A stretch of DNA of 48,940 bases from an uncultured Spirochaetales bacterium (lineage in GTDB: Bacteria; Spirochaetota; Spirochaetia; Sphaerochaetales; Sphaerochaetaceae): NCBI GenBank assembly GCA_949287505.1, contig CASEGX010000003.1, positions 1 to 48,940 of the forward strand. The letters run 5' to 3'. Position numbers and translations under genes: made by a program. The notes under the pieces are model-generated. The model made no database searches, had not been told where the DNA came from, and saw nothing but the letters and a program-made list of their open reading frames with translations. This document shows, piece after piece, positions 26,221 to 34,650 of the stretch. The number at the start of each line of letters is the position of its first letter. Position 1 is the stretch's first letter.

Positions 26221-27567
26221 ATGGAAAATCTTAACAGCATCTGGCAGCAGGCAGTATCTATTCTTGAGGAAACACTGCCCGAATCAAAAAAGCAATGGAT
26301 AAAGAGAATCAACTTCGAAAAAGAGGAAAATGGAAAGATAATTCTGTCCCTCTCCTCTAATTTCTATAAAGAAACAACAGAAAAGAACTGCAAAGCAGAT
26401 ATTGAGAATACAGTCTCTGAGATTGCAGGATGTGAAATACATGTTGAATTCATAGTAAATACAGCTAGAAAACCATCTCCAAAACAGACAACAAAAGAGA
26501 TAAAAAAAGAGAAAAAAGAACCTGTTTCACACAATACAACATTAAATAAACAGTATTCTTTTGATAATTTCATCTCTGGAGACAATAGTAGTTTTGCTTT
26601 CAATGCATGTAAGGTAATCGCACAGAATCCTGGAACTTCATTCAATCCATGCCTGATTTACGGAGGTGTAGGACTTGGAAAAACACATCTTCTAGAATCA
26701 ATCGGGAATTATATAGATGAACATAACCCTAAGATGAAAATCATCTATACAACTGCAGAGAGTTTCACAAATGAGTTCATAGATTCACTTCTGTCAAAAG
26801 AGAAGATATCATCATTCAAGGCAAAATACAGGAATGTTGATGTACTTCTTATCGATGATATCCACTTCCTGCAGAAAAAGGATTCAACTCAGGAAGAGCT
26901 TTTCCATACGTTCAATGAGCTTTATGACAATCATAAGCAGATCGTGCTGACATGTGACCGTCCTATAACTGAGCTCACAGACATAACCGACAGGCTTAAA
27001 ACAAGATTCAGGAAAGGATTGAATGTTGATCTACAGCCACCTGCATATGAGACAAGAATGGCAATTGCCATGCAGAAATGCAGGGAAAGAGGGTATCAGA
27101 TCGATCAGAAAGTACTTGAGTACATATGCCAGAATGTAAACACAAACGTCAGGGATTTGGAAGGTGCACTTACAACACTCAGTTCATTCGCAACTCTTGT
27201 AGGAAAACCGGTAACTCTTGATATAGCAAAGGAACAGCTGAAGAATTTCATAGTAACTCCGGCTATCAGAAACAGCGATATATCAATTGATATGATAATT
27301 CACAGCACAGCGGCTTATTTCAATGTCAAGGAATATGACATAAAAGGAAAAAGCAGAAACAAGAACATCACTCTTGCCCGTCATATATCGGTTTACCTTG
27401 CTTCAGAGCTTACATCTTACTCCCTTTCAGAAATAGGAAAGATGATGAATGGCAAAGATCATACCACAATCATGTATTCAGTAGAGAAAATCAAATCAAT
27501 ACTAGAGACAGATGACTCTATAAAACAAGCTGTTGATACAATAAAACAGGATCTTCTCAATTCCTGA
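26221..27567 (+). CDS. dnaA: Chromosomal replication initiator DnaA
   Basis: A 448-residue AAA+ initiator that binds DnaA boxes and melts the origin. Domain I starts MENLNSIWQQAV; a charged linker (about 95-115) leads to the ATPase with YGGVGLGKTHLLESIGNY, VDVLLIDDIHFLQKK and TDRLKTRFRKGL. Domain IV ends with the DnaA signature MNGKDHTTIMYSVEKI. The frame opens 20 codons earlier, but that stretch carries the promoter, so the ATG at 26221 is chosen. No Shine-Dalgarno sequence is present. The stop is followed directly by the first DnaA box of the origin. Confidence 0.97.
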   Translation: MENLNSIWQQAVSILEETLPESKKQWIKRINFEKEENGKIILSLSSNFYKETTEKNCKADIENTVSEIAGCEIHVEFIVNTARKPSPKQTTKEIKKEKKEPVSHNTTLNKQYSFDNFISGDNSSFAFNACKVIAQNPGTSFNPCLIYGGVGLGKTHLLESIGNYIDEHNPKMKIIYTTAESFTNEFIDSLLSKEKISSFKAKYRNVDVLLIDDIHFLQKKDSTQEELFHTFNELYDNHKQIVLTCDRPITELTDITDRLKTRFRKGLNVDLQPPAYETRMAIAMQKCRERGYQIDQKVLEYICQNVNTNVRDLEGALTTLSSFATLVGKPVTLDIAKEQLKNFIVTPAIRNSDISIDMIIHSTAAYFNVKEYDIKGKSRNKNITLARHISVYLASELTSYSLSEIGKMMNGKDHTTIMYSVEKIKSILETDDSIKQAVDTIKQDLLNS

Positions 27568-27568
27568 G

Positions 27569-27837
27569 TTTTCCACAACCGGTGGAAAAACCCTGTGGAA
27601 AAGATGTTAATATGCTGTTGAAATCATCTGGATAAATTGTGAAAAGAAAACGGGTTTTCCACAGCCTGTTTTCTTTTTTTCATAAATCGGTGGAAAACCG
27701 TGTATTAAAAGATAGTTTTTCCACATATTTATCCACAGTTTATTTTATTCTGCAGTAAATAAATAGTTGGAGTTTTCCACAATTTTTCAACTCTTACTAT
27801 TATTACTACACTGACTTTTATGATATATTAATAAACA
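27569..27837. other. oriC: Replication origin (oriC) between dnaA and dnaN
   Basis: DnaA boxes on both strands: TTTTCCACA at 27569, 27655, 27717 and 27773; its reverse TGTGGAAAA at 27594; perfect TTATCCACA at 27729; near matches GGTGGAAAA at 27581 and 27689 and TCTGGATAA at 27627. After the last box comes a DnaA-trio run, which on the minus strand reads TAG TAA TAA TAG TAA (27808 to 27794), and then an AT-rich segment with ATATATTAATAAA-like sequence. Box cluster, trio and AT-rich segment are the three parts known from Bacillus-type origins. gyrB and dnaA diverge next to it. Confidence 0.88.
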
Positions 27838-27854
27838 ATAAAGGAGTGACTACT

Positions 27855-28964
27855 GTGAAATTCAAATGCCAGTCCAGCGCGCTCAGAGCCGAAATTGAAA
27901 TAGCCAACAGCTTTGCAAGTTCAAAAAATTCATTATCAATATCAAGCAATGTACTTCTTGAAGCATCGAATGATGCACTTACAATAAAGGCTTCTGACCA
28001 GAAAATGGGATTTTCCACGATAATTCCTATTTCGATAATGGTTCCAGGTGCAACTACTGTTTATTGTGACAAGCTTTCTCAGCTTCTCAAAAACACACCG
28101 GATACTGAGATAGAGGTATCTGAAGAGAATGGAAACCTGATAATAAGGCCTTCTGATGGAAGCAATTCATTCCTTATCAATATAAAGACAATAGATGCAT
28201 CAAAATTCCCTGAACTCATGGATATAGATGAATCTCTCTATTTCTCACTTACTCAGAGGGATTTCTTCGACATGATTGATAAAACATCATTTGCTGTAGC
28301 AGATGAGGATTCGCGTCATTTTCTTACCGGTGTATATATGGAAAAGAAAGACGATGATCTTGTTCTTGTCGCAACTGATGGAAAGAGACTTTCATATGTA
28401 TGCCGCCATTTTGAACAGGCAATACCTGATTTCATGCCTGCAATCATTCCCACCAAATTCCTTGCACAGATGAAATCAATAGGTACAGGAGAAGGATTAT
28501 TCTCAATAGGGGTGAAAGAAGGATTCATTTTTGCCGAGATAGGAAACAGAACAATCTATTCCGGTCTTATTCAGGGGCCTTATCCTGCATACGAAAAAGT
28601 TATTCCAAAAGGACTTGAAAACGTATGCATATTGAAAAGGGAAGATGCTGAGAAGGCAATTTCGCTTATCTCAATTCTTGTCGAGAGCAAATCAAAGCGT
28701 ATATATGTAGATCTCACAGAGAATCTTGTAACATTCTCAAGTGAGAATACTGAATTCGGAGAAAGCAAGCAGTCATTGCCGGCTTCTTACAGCGGACAAG
28801 ATGTGAAGATGTCATTCAATTGCCAGCTTCTTCTGACTCCTATAAAGAAAATTGATTCAGATTTCATGAAGATAATGTTCAATAAACCATCTTCAGCCAT
28901 GATATTCACATCAGAGCCAGAGAAAGACTATCTCTTTGTTCTGATGCCTATGCAGATACAGTGA
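27855..28964 (+). CDS. dnaN: DNA polymerase III beta sliding clamp
   Basis: A 369-residue ring-forming processivity clamp of normal length. It shows the three-domain pattern with MKFKCQSSALRAEIEIAN at the start, SRHFLTGVYMEKKDDDLVLVATDGKRLS in the middle, and the C-terminal FVLMPMQIQ, where the usual MPMRI/L motif is kept. The frame opens at 27846, but GTG at 27855 lies 8 bases after AAGGAG and is preferred. Its last four bases overlap the GTG of recF (GTGA). Confidence 0.97.
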   Translation: MKFKCQSSALRAEIEIANSFASSKNSLSISSNVLLEASNDALTIKASDQKMGFSTIIPISIMVPGATTVYCDKLSQLLKNTPDTEIEVSEENGNLIIRPSDGSNSFLINIKTIDASKFPELMDIDESLYFSLTQRDFFDMIDKTSFAVADEDSRHFLTGVYMEKKDDDLVLVATDGKRLSYVCRHFEQAIPDFMPAIIPTKFLAQMKSIGTGEGLFSIGVKEGFIFAEIGNRTIYSGLIQGPYPAYEKVIPKGLENVCILKREDAEKAISLISILVESKSKRIYVDLTENLVTFSSENTEFGESKQSLPASYSGQDVKMSFNCQLLLTPIKKIDSDFMKIMFNKPSSAMIFTSEPEKDYLFVLMPMQIQ

Positions 28965-30049
28965 GATTTCTGTCTGTCTCAATCAACGATTTCAGAAACA
29001 TATCCTCCGTAAATATAGATATAAATGCGGAGGATATTGTTCTTACTGGAATAAATGGACAGGGAAAAACAAACTTTCTTGAATCTATATATACCATATG
29101 CTATGGTTCCTCATTCAGAACAAGTCATCTCAAGGAATCTGTAAGACATGGATGCGATGGATTCATGCTTTCTGCAATTGCCGAAAATGATAATGAAATT
29201 AAGGAAAACATAAGAATATCCTTCATAGATGGTAAAAGAAGGATAATGATAGATGGAAAGGAAATAAATGACAGGCGGAATCTTATCTACAGTTTTCCAT
29301 GTATCGTCTTTTCCCATGATGATATTCTCTTTGTGAAAGGAGAACCTGAGAACAGAAGAAAGTTTTTTGATCAGATGATGAGTCTCTATTCTCCTTTTTT
29401 CTTTGATTCACTGCGTTCTTACAGAAACATACTCATGCAGCGCAACGCGGCAGTCAAACAGAAAAACAAGGAAATAATATCGCTTTATAATACAAGACTT
29501 GCCTCTTTCGGATTGGAGATGATGAAGGAAAGGGCTGAAGCTGTGTATGGTTTCAACACTATTTTTCCAGATCTTTTCAGGAAAATATCCGGAACTGATA
29601 TGAATGTAAGTGTGAAATATCAGCCTTCATGGGGTGCTATGGAAGATATTGAGGAAATCTCCTCTTATCTTGAGGAGAATACAGACAGAGATATCATCTT
29701 ATCGACTACAACAAGCGGACCGCATCGTGACCGTTTCACTGTCATGTGCGATAACACACCTTTTTCCTCGATCGGATCAACAGGGCAGATAAGACTTGCT
29801 TCGATTCTTTTCCGTATAGCAGAAGCCGAATATTTCCTGATGAAGACAGGAAAGAAACCTGTTCTTCTCATTGACGATGTACTTCTTGAACTTGATGTTA
29901 ATAAAAGAGGCATGATTCTTGAATCTCTTCCATCATATTCTCAGGCATTCTATACATTTCTTCCTGATGAAAGATATTTCCTGGCAAAAAGGAAGAATGC
30001 TCTATCATATAAGGTTAATGAAGGAGAATTCATAATTGATAGAGGTTAA
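28961..30049 (+). CDS. recF: DNA replication and repair protein RecF
   Basis: A 362-residue SMC-like ATPase that directs RecR/RecO to gaps. Walker A is VLTGINGQGKTNFLES (about 28-43). The ABC signature region reads SSIGSTGQIRLASIL, and Walker B PVLLIDDVLLELD. The start is GTG overlapping the dnaN stop. It overlaps the next gene by 14 bases. It completes a RecF/RecR set in this window; recO is not seen. Confidence 0.96.
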   Translation: MRFLSVSINDFRNISSVNIDINAEDIVLTGINGQGKTNFLESIYTICYGSSFRTSHLKESVRHGCDGFMLSAIAENDNEIKENIRISFIDGKRRIMIDGKEINDRRNLIYSFPCIVFSHDDILFVKGEPENRRKFFDQMMSLYSPFFFDSLRSYRNILMQRNAAVKQKNKEIISLYNTRLASFGLEMMKERAEAVYGFNTIFPDLFRKISGTDMNVSVKYQPSWGAMEDIEEISSYLEENTDRDIILSTTTSGPHRDRFTVMCDNTPFSSIGSTGQIRLASILFRIAEAEYFLMKTGKKPVLLIDDVLLELDVNKRGMILESLPSYSQAFYTFLPDERYFLAKRKNALSYKVNEGEFIIDRG

Positions 30050-30317
30050 GGATATAAAGGATCTTGTACGTGAATATGTTGATAAAACCGTATCTCCGGA
30101 TATCCGTTATCATCGTGAATGGCCTTTAATTGCAGGTCCTAACTTAAGAAGAGTCACTTCTTTTGCTAAAATGGATGGAAACACCATATGCATATATGCA
30201 AAAGGATCTTCAGCACGGACAATGGTAATGCTTGAAAAACAGCGTATCATCTCAGATTTCAACAGGCATTTCAAAAACGTTGTTGCTGATGATATAAAAG
30301 TGCTTCGTTTTCAGTAA
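30036..30317 (+). CDS. DUF721/DciA-like protein
   Basis: A 93-residue protein with the compact KH-like DUF721 pattern: EWPLIAGPNLRRVTSFAKMDGN and a C-terminal helix LEKQRIISDFNRHF before VADDIKVLRFQ. DciA, a DUF721 member, helps load the replicative helicase DnaB where DnaC/DnaI is missing, and the place behind recF fits that job. The start is TTG at 30036, 9 bases after AAGGAG, and overlaps recF. Sequence identity within the family is low, so the exact role is inferred. Confidence 0.8.
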   Translation: MIEVKDIKDLVREYVDKTVSPDIRYHREWPLIAGPNLRRVTSFAKMDGNTICIYAKGSSARTMVMLEKQRIISDFNRHFKNVVADDIKVLRFQ

Positions 30318-30337
30318 TATAAGAATAATATTACGGG

Positions 30338-30366
30338 TTGACCTGTGATGCCGTGTTTGTTAGAAT
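30338..30366 (+). promoter_or_regulatory. Promoter of rpmH-rnpA-yidC-jag
   Basis: TTGACC (-35) and TAGAAT (-10) are 17 bases apart. The leader of about 65 bases ends in GGAG before rpmH. Confidence 0.8.
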
Positions 30367-30438
30367 CTCATAATTGGGCACAAAGGCTGCCATAATCTGA
30401 TATTAACCGCTTAAAGCGATGAATTTGGAGTATATCAA

Positions 30439-30606
30439 ATGAGTAACAAAGGCAAGAGAACCTATCATCCAAGCAAGATGAAGAGGACAAGGAAGTTCGG
30501 TTTCCGTGCAAGAATGGCCACAAAGGGTGGACGTCTTGTACTTGCTCGCCGCAGAGCTAAGGGCAGACACAGCCTCACAGCAAGCGATGAGAAGAAGCCT
30601 TACTAA
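30439..30606 (+). CDS. rpmH: 50S ribosomal protein L34
   Basis: A 55-residue basic protein: [21 protein letters not shown] and [19 protein letters not shown] are nearly invariant L34 motifs. It is slightly longer than the usual 44-46 residues because of a short SDEKKPY tail, which overlaps rnpA by 20 bases. TTGGAG precedes the ATG. The dnaA-dnaN-recF-rpmH-rnpA neighbourhood is classic. Confidence 0.98.
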   Translation: MSNKGKRTYHPSKMKRTRKFGFRARMATKGGRLVLARRRAKGRHSLTASDEKKPY

Positions 30607-30949
30607 GACAGAGATCATCAGAAAGAAAGAAGAAATCAATCGCATTTTCAGGCATGGGTTATCTTTATCCTGCAGGGGAATGCGATTAATCAGTTTTAAC
30701 AACAATCTGGGTTTTGATCGTATCATAGTCATACCGGCAAAGCATTTTGGCAATTCAGTCGAAAGGAACAAGGCAAGACGAAGAGCCAAGGAGATTTTCC
30801 GGAACTATGAGAAGAGAATAAGCTCGGAAGAACCTATGGAAGATGAAGGACGGGATTATGCTCTTGTCCTGTATCCTGGTAAGGTTTCCACCTTTTCCTT
30901 GCTTGAGTCCGGTTTTTTAGAACTTCTGGACAGGTCTAGGCGGAAATAG
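30587..30949 (+). CDS. rnpA: Ribonuclease P protein component
   Basis: A 120-residue basic protein that binds RNase P RNA for tRNA 5' maturation. It starts [21 protein letters not shown], and the RNR signature is seen as [18 protein letters not shown]. The frame opens further back, inside rpmH, but this ATG gives the family's normal start. It has no clear ribosome site of its own and overlaps rpmH by 20 bases, so coupling is likely. Confidence 0.96.
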   Translation: MRRSLTKTEIIRKKEEINRIFRHGLSLSCRGMRLISFNNNLGFDRIIVIPAKHFGNSVERNKARRRAKEIFRNYEKRISSEEPMEDEGRDYALVLYPGKVSTFSLLESGFLELLDRSRRK

Positions 30950-31026
30950 TTCCCATTTCTTCTCATCAGCAGAGATTTCCTATTCCAGCTTACGGATACA
31001 TATCTTTCCATCATCAAGGAGAAAAG

Positions 31027-32811
31027 ATGGATAGGAATACCATCATTGCGATTGTTCTGTCTGTCATAGTCATTACAGTAGGAATGACCGTCCAGACGGC
31101 ATTTTTCCCTCCGGAGATTCCTGTTACCGAGGAAGGCACATCCGTTGTGGAAACAATTGATGCAACGTTGCCTGAAGCAACGGGTGGCAATATCGAAGCA
31201 GTAGGTGATGATCCTGATTCTGCACCATTTGTAATAACAACAGGAGCTTATTCAGTCACATTTGACCCGGCAGGGGCATCTGTTTCTTCAATAAAGCTTA
31301 CAGAGCATCTTGATGGGGAAGAACCTGTTGAGCTCCTTTTTAAGGATGCAGATGATGAGAATGCATTCATGCTTTATGTGGGTGGTGATATAAAGCAGCC
31401 TGTTGATGCTGTTTTCAGCCATAGTGAAAGTGTCAATTCAAGTGGCCTGACAATAGTATCCTTCACGCGTGATTTCACTACTTCCGAAGGAAAGCAGTTC
31501 ACAATCAATAAGCAGTTTGCAATACCTGACAACGGCGAATACATGATCCAGCTTCTTGTTGATATACAGACAGCGGACGGATCACCGATTCCTCTTAATA
31601 TATCATCAGATATGTATACTCTCTCTGTAGGTCCTCAGATTGGACCATCATTTGAATCGATTTCAAATAACTATGATTACAGAAGAGTATCTGTACGCTA
31701 TGATGACAAGGGCAGAAGCGATGTGAGGTTCAGTAATGGTGTCTTTGAATCCGATGAGGATAAGACAGTAGACTGGATATCACTTGCCGGAAAGTATTTT
31801 GCTTTTGTTCTCATTCCTGAAAATGACGGAATAATAGCTTCTGCAGAGGCTATACAGACAACAAATGACACTGGAGTATCACAAGAGGATACAATTTATC
31901 TTTCGCGTGCTGCATCTGGCGAGTCACATGTCCGTGATATGTACTCATTCTATGCCGGTCCGAAGGTGAAGAATATCCTGTCTGTCTATGACAATGCAGA
32001 TGACAATATCTTCCGTATCGAAGGACATGAGCTTACAGAAGTTCTTGATGGAAGCTGGCTTTCATGGCTTGAGACAATCCTTAACTGGATTCTCCAGCTT
32101 TTCTACAGAATCATCCCTAATTATGGTGTTGCCATTATCCTGCTCACGATTCTCATAAAGCTTCTTCTTCAGCCTCTTGCCAAGAGAGGTATGGATTCAA
32201 CTGCAAAAATGAGTGCTCTCACACCGAAGATCAATGAGATAAAAGAGAAATATCCAAACGATCCTGAAGCACAGAATGCAGCGATGGCAAAGCTTTATAA
32301 GGAAGAGAAGATCAATCCTATGGGATCATGTCTTCCGATGCTCATCCAGTTCCCTATATTCATTGCCCTCTATGGACTTCTGAATACTAACTTTGATCTC
32401 AGAGGATCAATGTTCATTCCTGGATGGATTCCTGATCTTTCTATTCCTGATACTATCTTCACGCTTCCGTTTGCTATTCCTCTTCTTGGAAATCAGATAC
32501 ATCTTCTGCCTATACTCTATACAATTTCCATGATTTTCCAGATGAAGATAACACAGGCTGGTACTCAGGCAGGAACACAGGCTGGAATGATGAAATTCAT
32601 GACATATGGTATGCCTATAATCTTCTTCTTCATCATGTACAACGCACCATCAGGACTTCTTCTTTACTGGTCGACTGTAAACGTAATATCCATCGGTCAG
32701 CAGGTATTCGTAAATAAAAAGAAGAAGAACGTATATGTTGAACAGATCGCAGAGCGCGATGCTGAGAAGCTTGCTAAGAAAGAAGCCAAAAGAAAGAACA
32801 GGAGAAAGTAA
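31027..32811 (+). CDS. yidC: Membrane protein insertase YidC
   Basis: A 594-residue insertase of the long Gram-negative type: one N-terminal membrane helix (IIAIVLSVIVITVGMTV), a large periplasmic beta-domain (about 60-345), then the catalytic core with GVAIILLTILIKLLLQPLA, the cytoplasmic hairpin (KINEIKEKYPNDPEAQNAAM), GSCLPMLIQFPIFIALYGLL and the last helices. A repeat TQAGTQAGTQAG occurs near residue 510-522, where other YidCs vary. It ends in a basic tail (KKEAKRKNRRK). AAGGAG lies before the ATG. jag begins at the next base. Confidence 0.97.
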   Translation: MDRNTIIAIVLSVIVITVGMTVQTAFFPPEIPVTEEGTSVVETIDATLPEATGGNIEAVGDDPDSAPFVITTGAYSVTFDPAGASVSSIKLTEHLDGEEPVELLFKDADDENAFMLYVGGDIKQPVDAVFSHSESVNSSGLTIVSFTRDFTTSEGKQFTINKQFAIPDNGEYMIQLLVDIQTADGSPIPLNISSDMYTLSVGPQIGPSFESISNNYDYRRVSVRYDDKGRSDVRFSNGVFESDEDKTVDWISLAGKYFAFVLIPENDGIIASAEAIQTTNDTGVSQEDTIYLSRAASGESHVRDMYSFYAGPKVKNILSVYDNADDNIFRIEGHELTEVLDGSWLSWLETILNWILQLFYRIIPNYGVAIILLTILIKLLLQPLAKRGMDSTAKMSALTPKINEIKEKYPNDPEAQNAAMAKLYKEEKINPMGSCLPMLIQFPIFIALYGLLNTNFDLRGSMFIPGWIPDLSIPDTIFTLPFAIPLLGNQIHLLPILYTISMIFQMKITQAGTQAGTQAGMMKFMTYGMPIIFFFIMYNAPSGLLLYWSTVNVISIGQQVFVNKKKKNVYVEQIAERDAEKLAKKEAKRKNRRK

Positions 32812-33498
32812 ATGCAGAAGGAATATGAAGGAAGAACTGAACAGGAAGCTATAGATAAAGCTATAAGAGAGCTTGGTCTTGATCGTGATCAGTTCGATGT
32901 TGAGATAATAGAGAAGGAAAAGAAAGGGCTTTTCCGCAAGGGAAATGTGAAGATAATGGTTTACTACGGATCTGATGAGGAAAATGAGATTTCCGAGGAT
33001 GAGAAAGTAAACGAAGAGAGCCCTGAGGATCATAACCCGGAACCTCAGAATGATAATGAAAGGAAGATTCTTGAATTCCTCGATACCCTTATTTCCAAGA
33101 TGGGATATAAAGGCCACTCTGTTATCACATTCCGCCGTGATTCGAAAATAGGAATCAGCATTGAGAGTGAGGATTCCTCAATCATAATAGGACGCAAAGG
33201 AAAGAATCTCGATGCAATCCAGCTTATAACTAATGTATATGCTGGTAATCTTGATCCAGATATCAAGGTGGTAATCGACAGCGAGAACTATAGGGTAAGA
33301 CATGAGGAGCAGATTATCCGCAATGCGTACAGGATTGCTGCTGATGTCAGGAGAACAGGACGCTCCCGTCTTCTTGATCCTATGAATCCTTTTGAAAGAA
33401 GACTCGTTCATACAGCTCTTAACGATTTCGAAGGAGTCGAGACAAAGAGCGAAGGTGATGGCCTTTACAAGCAGGTAAGGATTCTTCCAAAGAAATGA
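32812..33498 (+). CDS. jag: Jag/KhpB RNA-binding protein
   Basis: A 228-residue protein with the three Jag parts: Jag-N (YEGRTEQEAIDKAIRELGL, about 5-50), an acidic linker (50-80), a type II KH domain with the GXXG loop in IIIGRKGKNLDAIQ, and an R3H domain (RTGRSRLLDPMNPFERRLVH). KhpB homologues bind many RNAs and affect cell division and envelope genes. It begins immediately after the yidC stop, as in most bacteria. A GC-rich hairpin follows. Confidence 0.95.
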   Translation: MQKEYEGRTEQEAIDKAIRELGLDRDQFDVEIIEKEKKGLFRKGNVKIMVYYGSDEENEISEDEKVNEESPEDHNPEPQNDNERKILEFLDTLISKMGYKGHSVITFRRDSKIGISIESEDSSIIIGRKGKNLDAIQLITNVYAGNLDPDIKVVIDSENYRVRHEEQIIRNAYRIAADVRRTGRSRLLDPMNPFERRLVHTALNDFEGVETKSEGDGLYKQVRILPKK

Positions 33499-33506
33499 CA
33501 GCTTCT

Positions 33507-33536
33507 GCTCCGGCTTGGTCCGGAGCATTATTATTG
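33507..33536 (+). terminator. Weak terminator after jag
   Basis: GCTCCGG and CCGGAGC form a 7-bp stem, followed by ATTATTATT rather than a pure T run. Its tail merges with the -35 of the next promoter. Confidence 0.55.
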
Positions 33537-33562
33537 ACAAGTATTTTTAATAATGATACTTT
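33534..33562 (+). promoter_or_regulatory. Promoter of perR-rubrerythrin
   Basis: Perfect TTGACA (-35) and TACTTT (-10), 17 bases apart. A Fur/PerR-like box starts 3 bases after the -10. Confidence 0.75.
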
Positions 33563-33564
33563 AT

Positions 33565-33579
33565 TAATAATAATTATCA
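33565..33579. promoter_or_regulatory. Fur/PerR-family operator
   Basis: TAATAATAATTATCA differs at one place from the 7-1-7 Fur-family consensus TGATAATNATTATCA. It covers the expected transcription start, so binding would block the operon; self-repression by the encoded regulator is likely. Confidence 0.6.
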
Positions 33580-33593
33580 ATAAGGATGGTTAT

Positions 33594-33989
33594 ATGGAAC
33601 GAAGGAATACGATGCAGAAGGCACTCACATATGAAGCTGTTATGTCGTATCCTGGGCATCCAAGTGCCGATGATGTATACCGCATAATATCATCAGAGCA
33701 TAGTTCTATATCAAAAGCGACTGTATATCGTAATCTTTCTCTTCTTGCTGAGGAAGGTAAAATCAGAAGAGTGGAATCATTCGGTAATGGGGAAGTCCGT
33801 TACGATCATAGAACAGATAAGCATTATCATGGATATTGCAGTAAATGCGGAAGGGTTGTTGATATCAGATTATCGTATGATAATGAGATCATAAATAAGG
33901 CTTTGCCTATGGAAGATGGTTTTGTTATCACCTCCCATGAGCTTATATTTGAAGGTATCTGCAAGGAATGCAGAGAGAAAGGAGAATGA
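33594..33989 (+). CDS. perR: PerR-like Fur-family peroxide regulator
   Basis: A 131-residue metalloregulator. It has the winged helix [31 protein letters not shown], the metal motif [18 protein letters not shown], and a C-terminal CKEC pair for structural zinc. The Asp in RYD corresponds to the PerR-type ligand, supporting peroxide sensing over iron sensing. The longer frame (from 33495) begins inside the jag stop; the ATG at 33594 follows AAGGATGG and gives the normal length, though its N-terminal helix looks short. It is followed after 2 bases by rubrerythrin, a classic PerR target. Confidence 0.88.
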   Translation: MERRNTMQKALTYEAVMSYPGHPSADDVYRIISSEHSSISKATVYRNLSLLAEEGKIRRVESFGNGEVRYDHRTDKHYHGYCSKCGRVVDIRLSYDNEIINKALPMEDGFVITSHELIFEGICKECREKGE

Positions 33990-33991
33990 AA

Positions 33992-34531
33992 ATGGAACTG
34001 AAGGGATCAAGAACAGAGAAGAATCTTCAGACGGCATTTGCAGGCGAGAGCCAGGCAAGAAACAAGTATACCTACTTTGCTTCCAAGGCAAAGAAGGAAG
34101 GTTACGAGCAGATTGCAGCTATCTTCCTTGAGACAGCTGAGAATGAGAAAGAGCATGCAAAGCTTTGGTTCAAGTATCTTGAGGGTGGTGACATCAAATC
34201 AACACAGGAGAACCTCAAGGCAGCTGCTGAAGGCGAGAACTATGAGTGGACAGATATGTATGCAGAGTTCGCAAAGGTAGCTGAGGAAGAAGGATTCAAG
34301 GAGATTGCAGCAAAGTTCAGAGGTGTTGCAGCTATTGAGAAGCATCATGAGGAAAGATACCTTGCTCTTCTCAAGAATGTTGAGGAAGGACTTGTATTCT
34401 CAAGAGATGGTGAGATGATCTGGAAGTGCAGAAACTGCGGTCATATCGTAGTTGGCAAGAAGGCTCCTGGAGTATGCCCGGTATGTGCACATCCACAGGC
34501 ATATTTTGAGCTTGTTGGCCAGAATTACTGA
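33992..34531 (+). CDS. rbr: Rubrerythrin
   Basis: A 179-residue peroxide reductase of anaerobes. The di-iron ferritin-like domain has [29 protein letters not shown] and [13 protein letters not shown] carrying the ExxH ligands. The C-terminal rubredoxin-like domain has CRNCGH and CPVCAH. AAGGAG lies 8 bases before the ATG at 33992, and in-frame ATGs at 33968 and 33986 are less well spaced. It is coupled to perR and implies an anaerobic or microaerophilic host. Confidence 0.96.
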   Translation: MELKGSRTEKNLQTAFAGESQARNKYTYFASKAKKEGYEQIAAIFLETAENEKEHAKLWFKYLEGGDIKSTQENLKAAAEGENYEWTDMYAEFAKVAEEEGFKEIAAKFRGVAAIEKHHEERYLALLKNVEEGLVFSRDGEMIWKCRNCGHIVVGKKAPGVCPVCAHPQAYFELVGQNY

Positions 34532-34553
34532 TTCTTTCCTGAAGTGATTCATG

Positions 34554-34590
34554 AGGGACCTTGACCAGGGGTCCCTTATTCTTTCTCTGG
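34554..34590 (+). terminator. Terminator of perR-rubrerythrin within nested inverted repeats
   Basis: AGGGACC (34554) and GGTCCCT (34570) pair and are followed by TATTCTTTCT. An overlapping repeat CCTTGACCAG (34559) / CTGGTCAAGG (34587) would form a rival hairpin that includes part of the first stem. Confidence 0.7.
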
Positions 34591-34600
34591 TCAAGGTATA

Positions 34601-34634
34601 TTGACTATGGAGTCAAACTATAGTTTCTTATAGT
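34601..34634. repeat. Pair of inverted repeats before the MATE gene
   Basis: TTGACT-ATGG-AGTCAA (34601-34616) is directly followed by ACTATA...TATAGT (34617-34634), and AAACTATAGTTT (34615-34626) is itself palindromic. They fill the MATE promoter region, so operator use is plausible. No regulator gene is beside them. Confidence 0.5.
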
Positions 34635-34650
34635 GGTTTGGAGGAATGAT

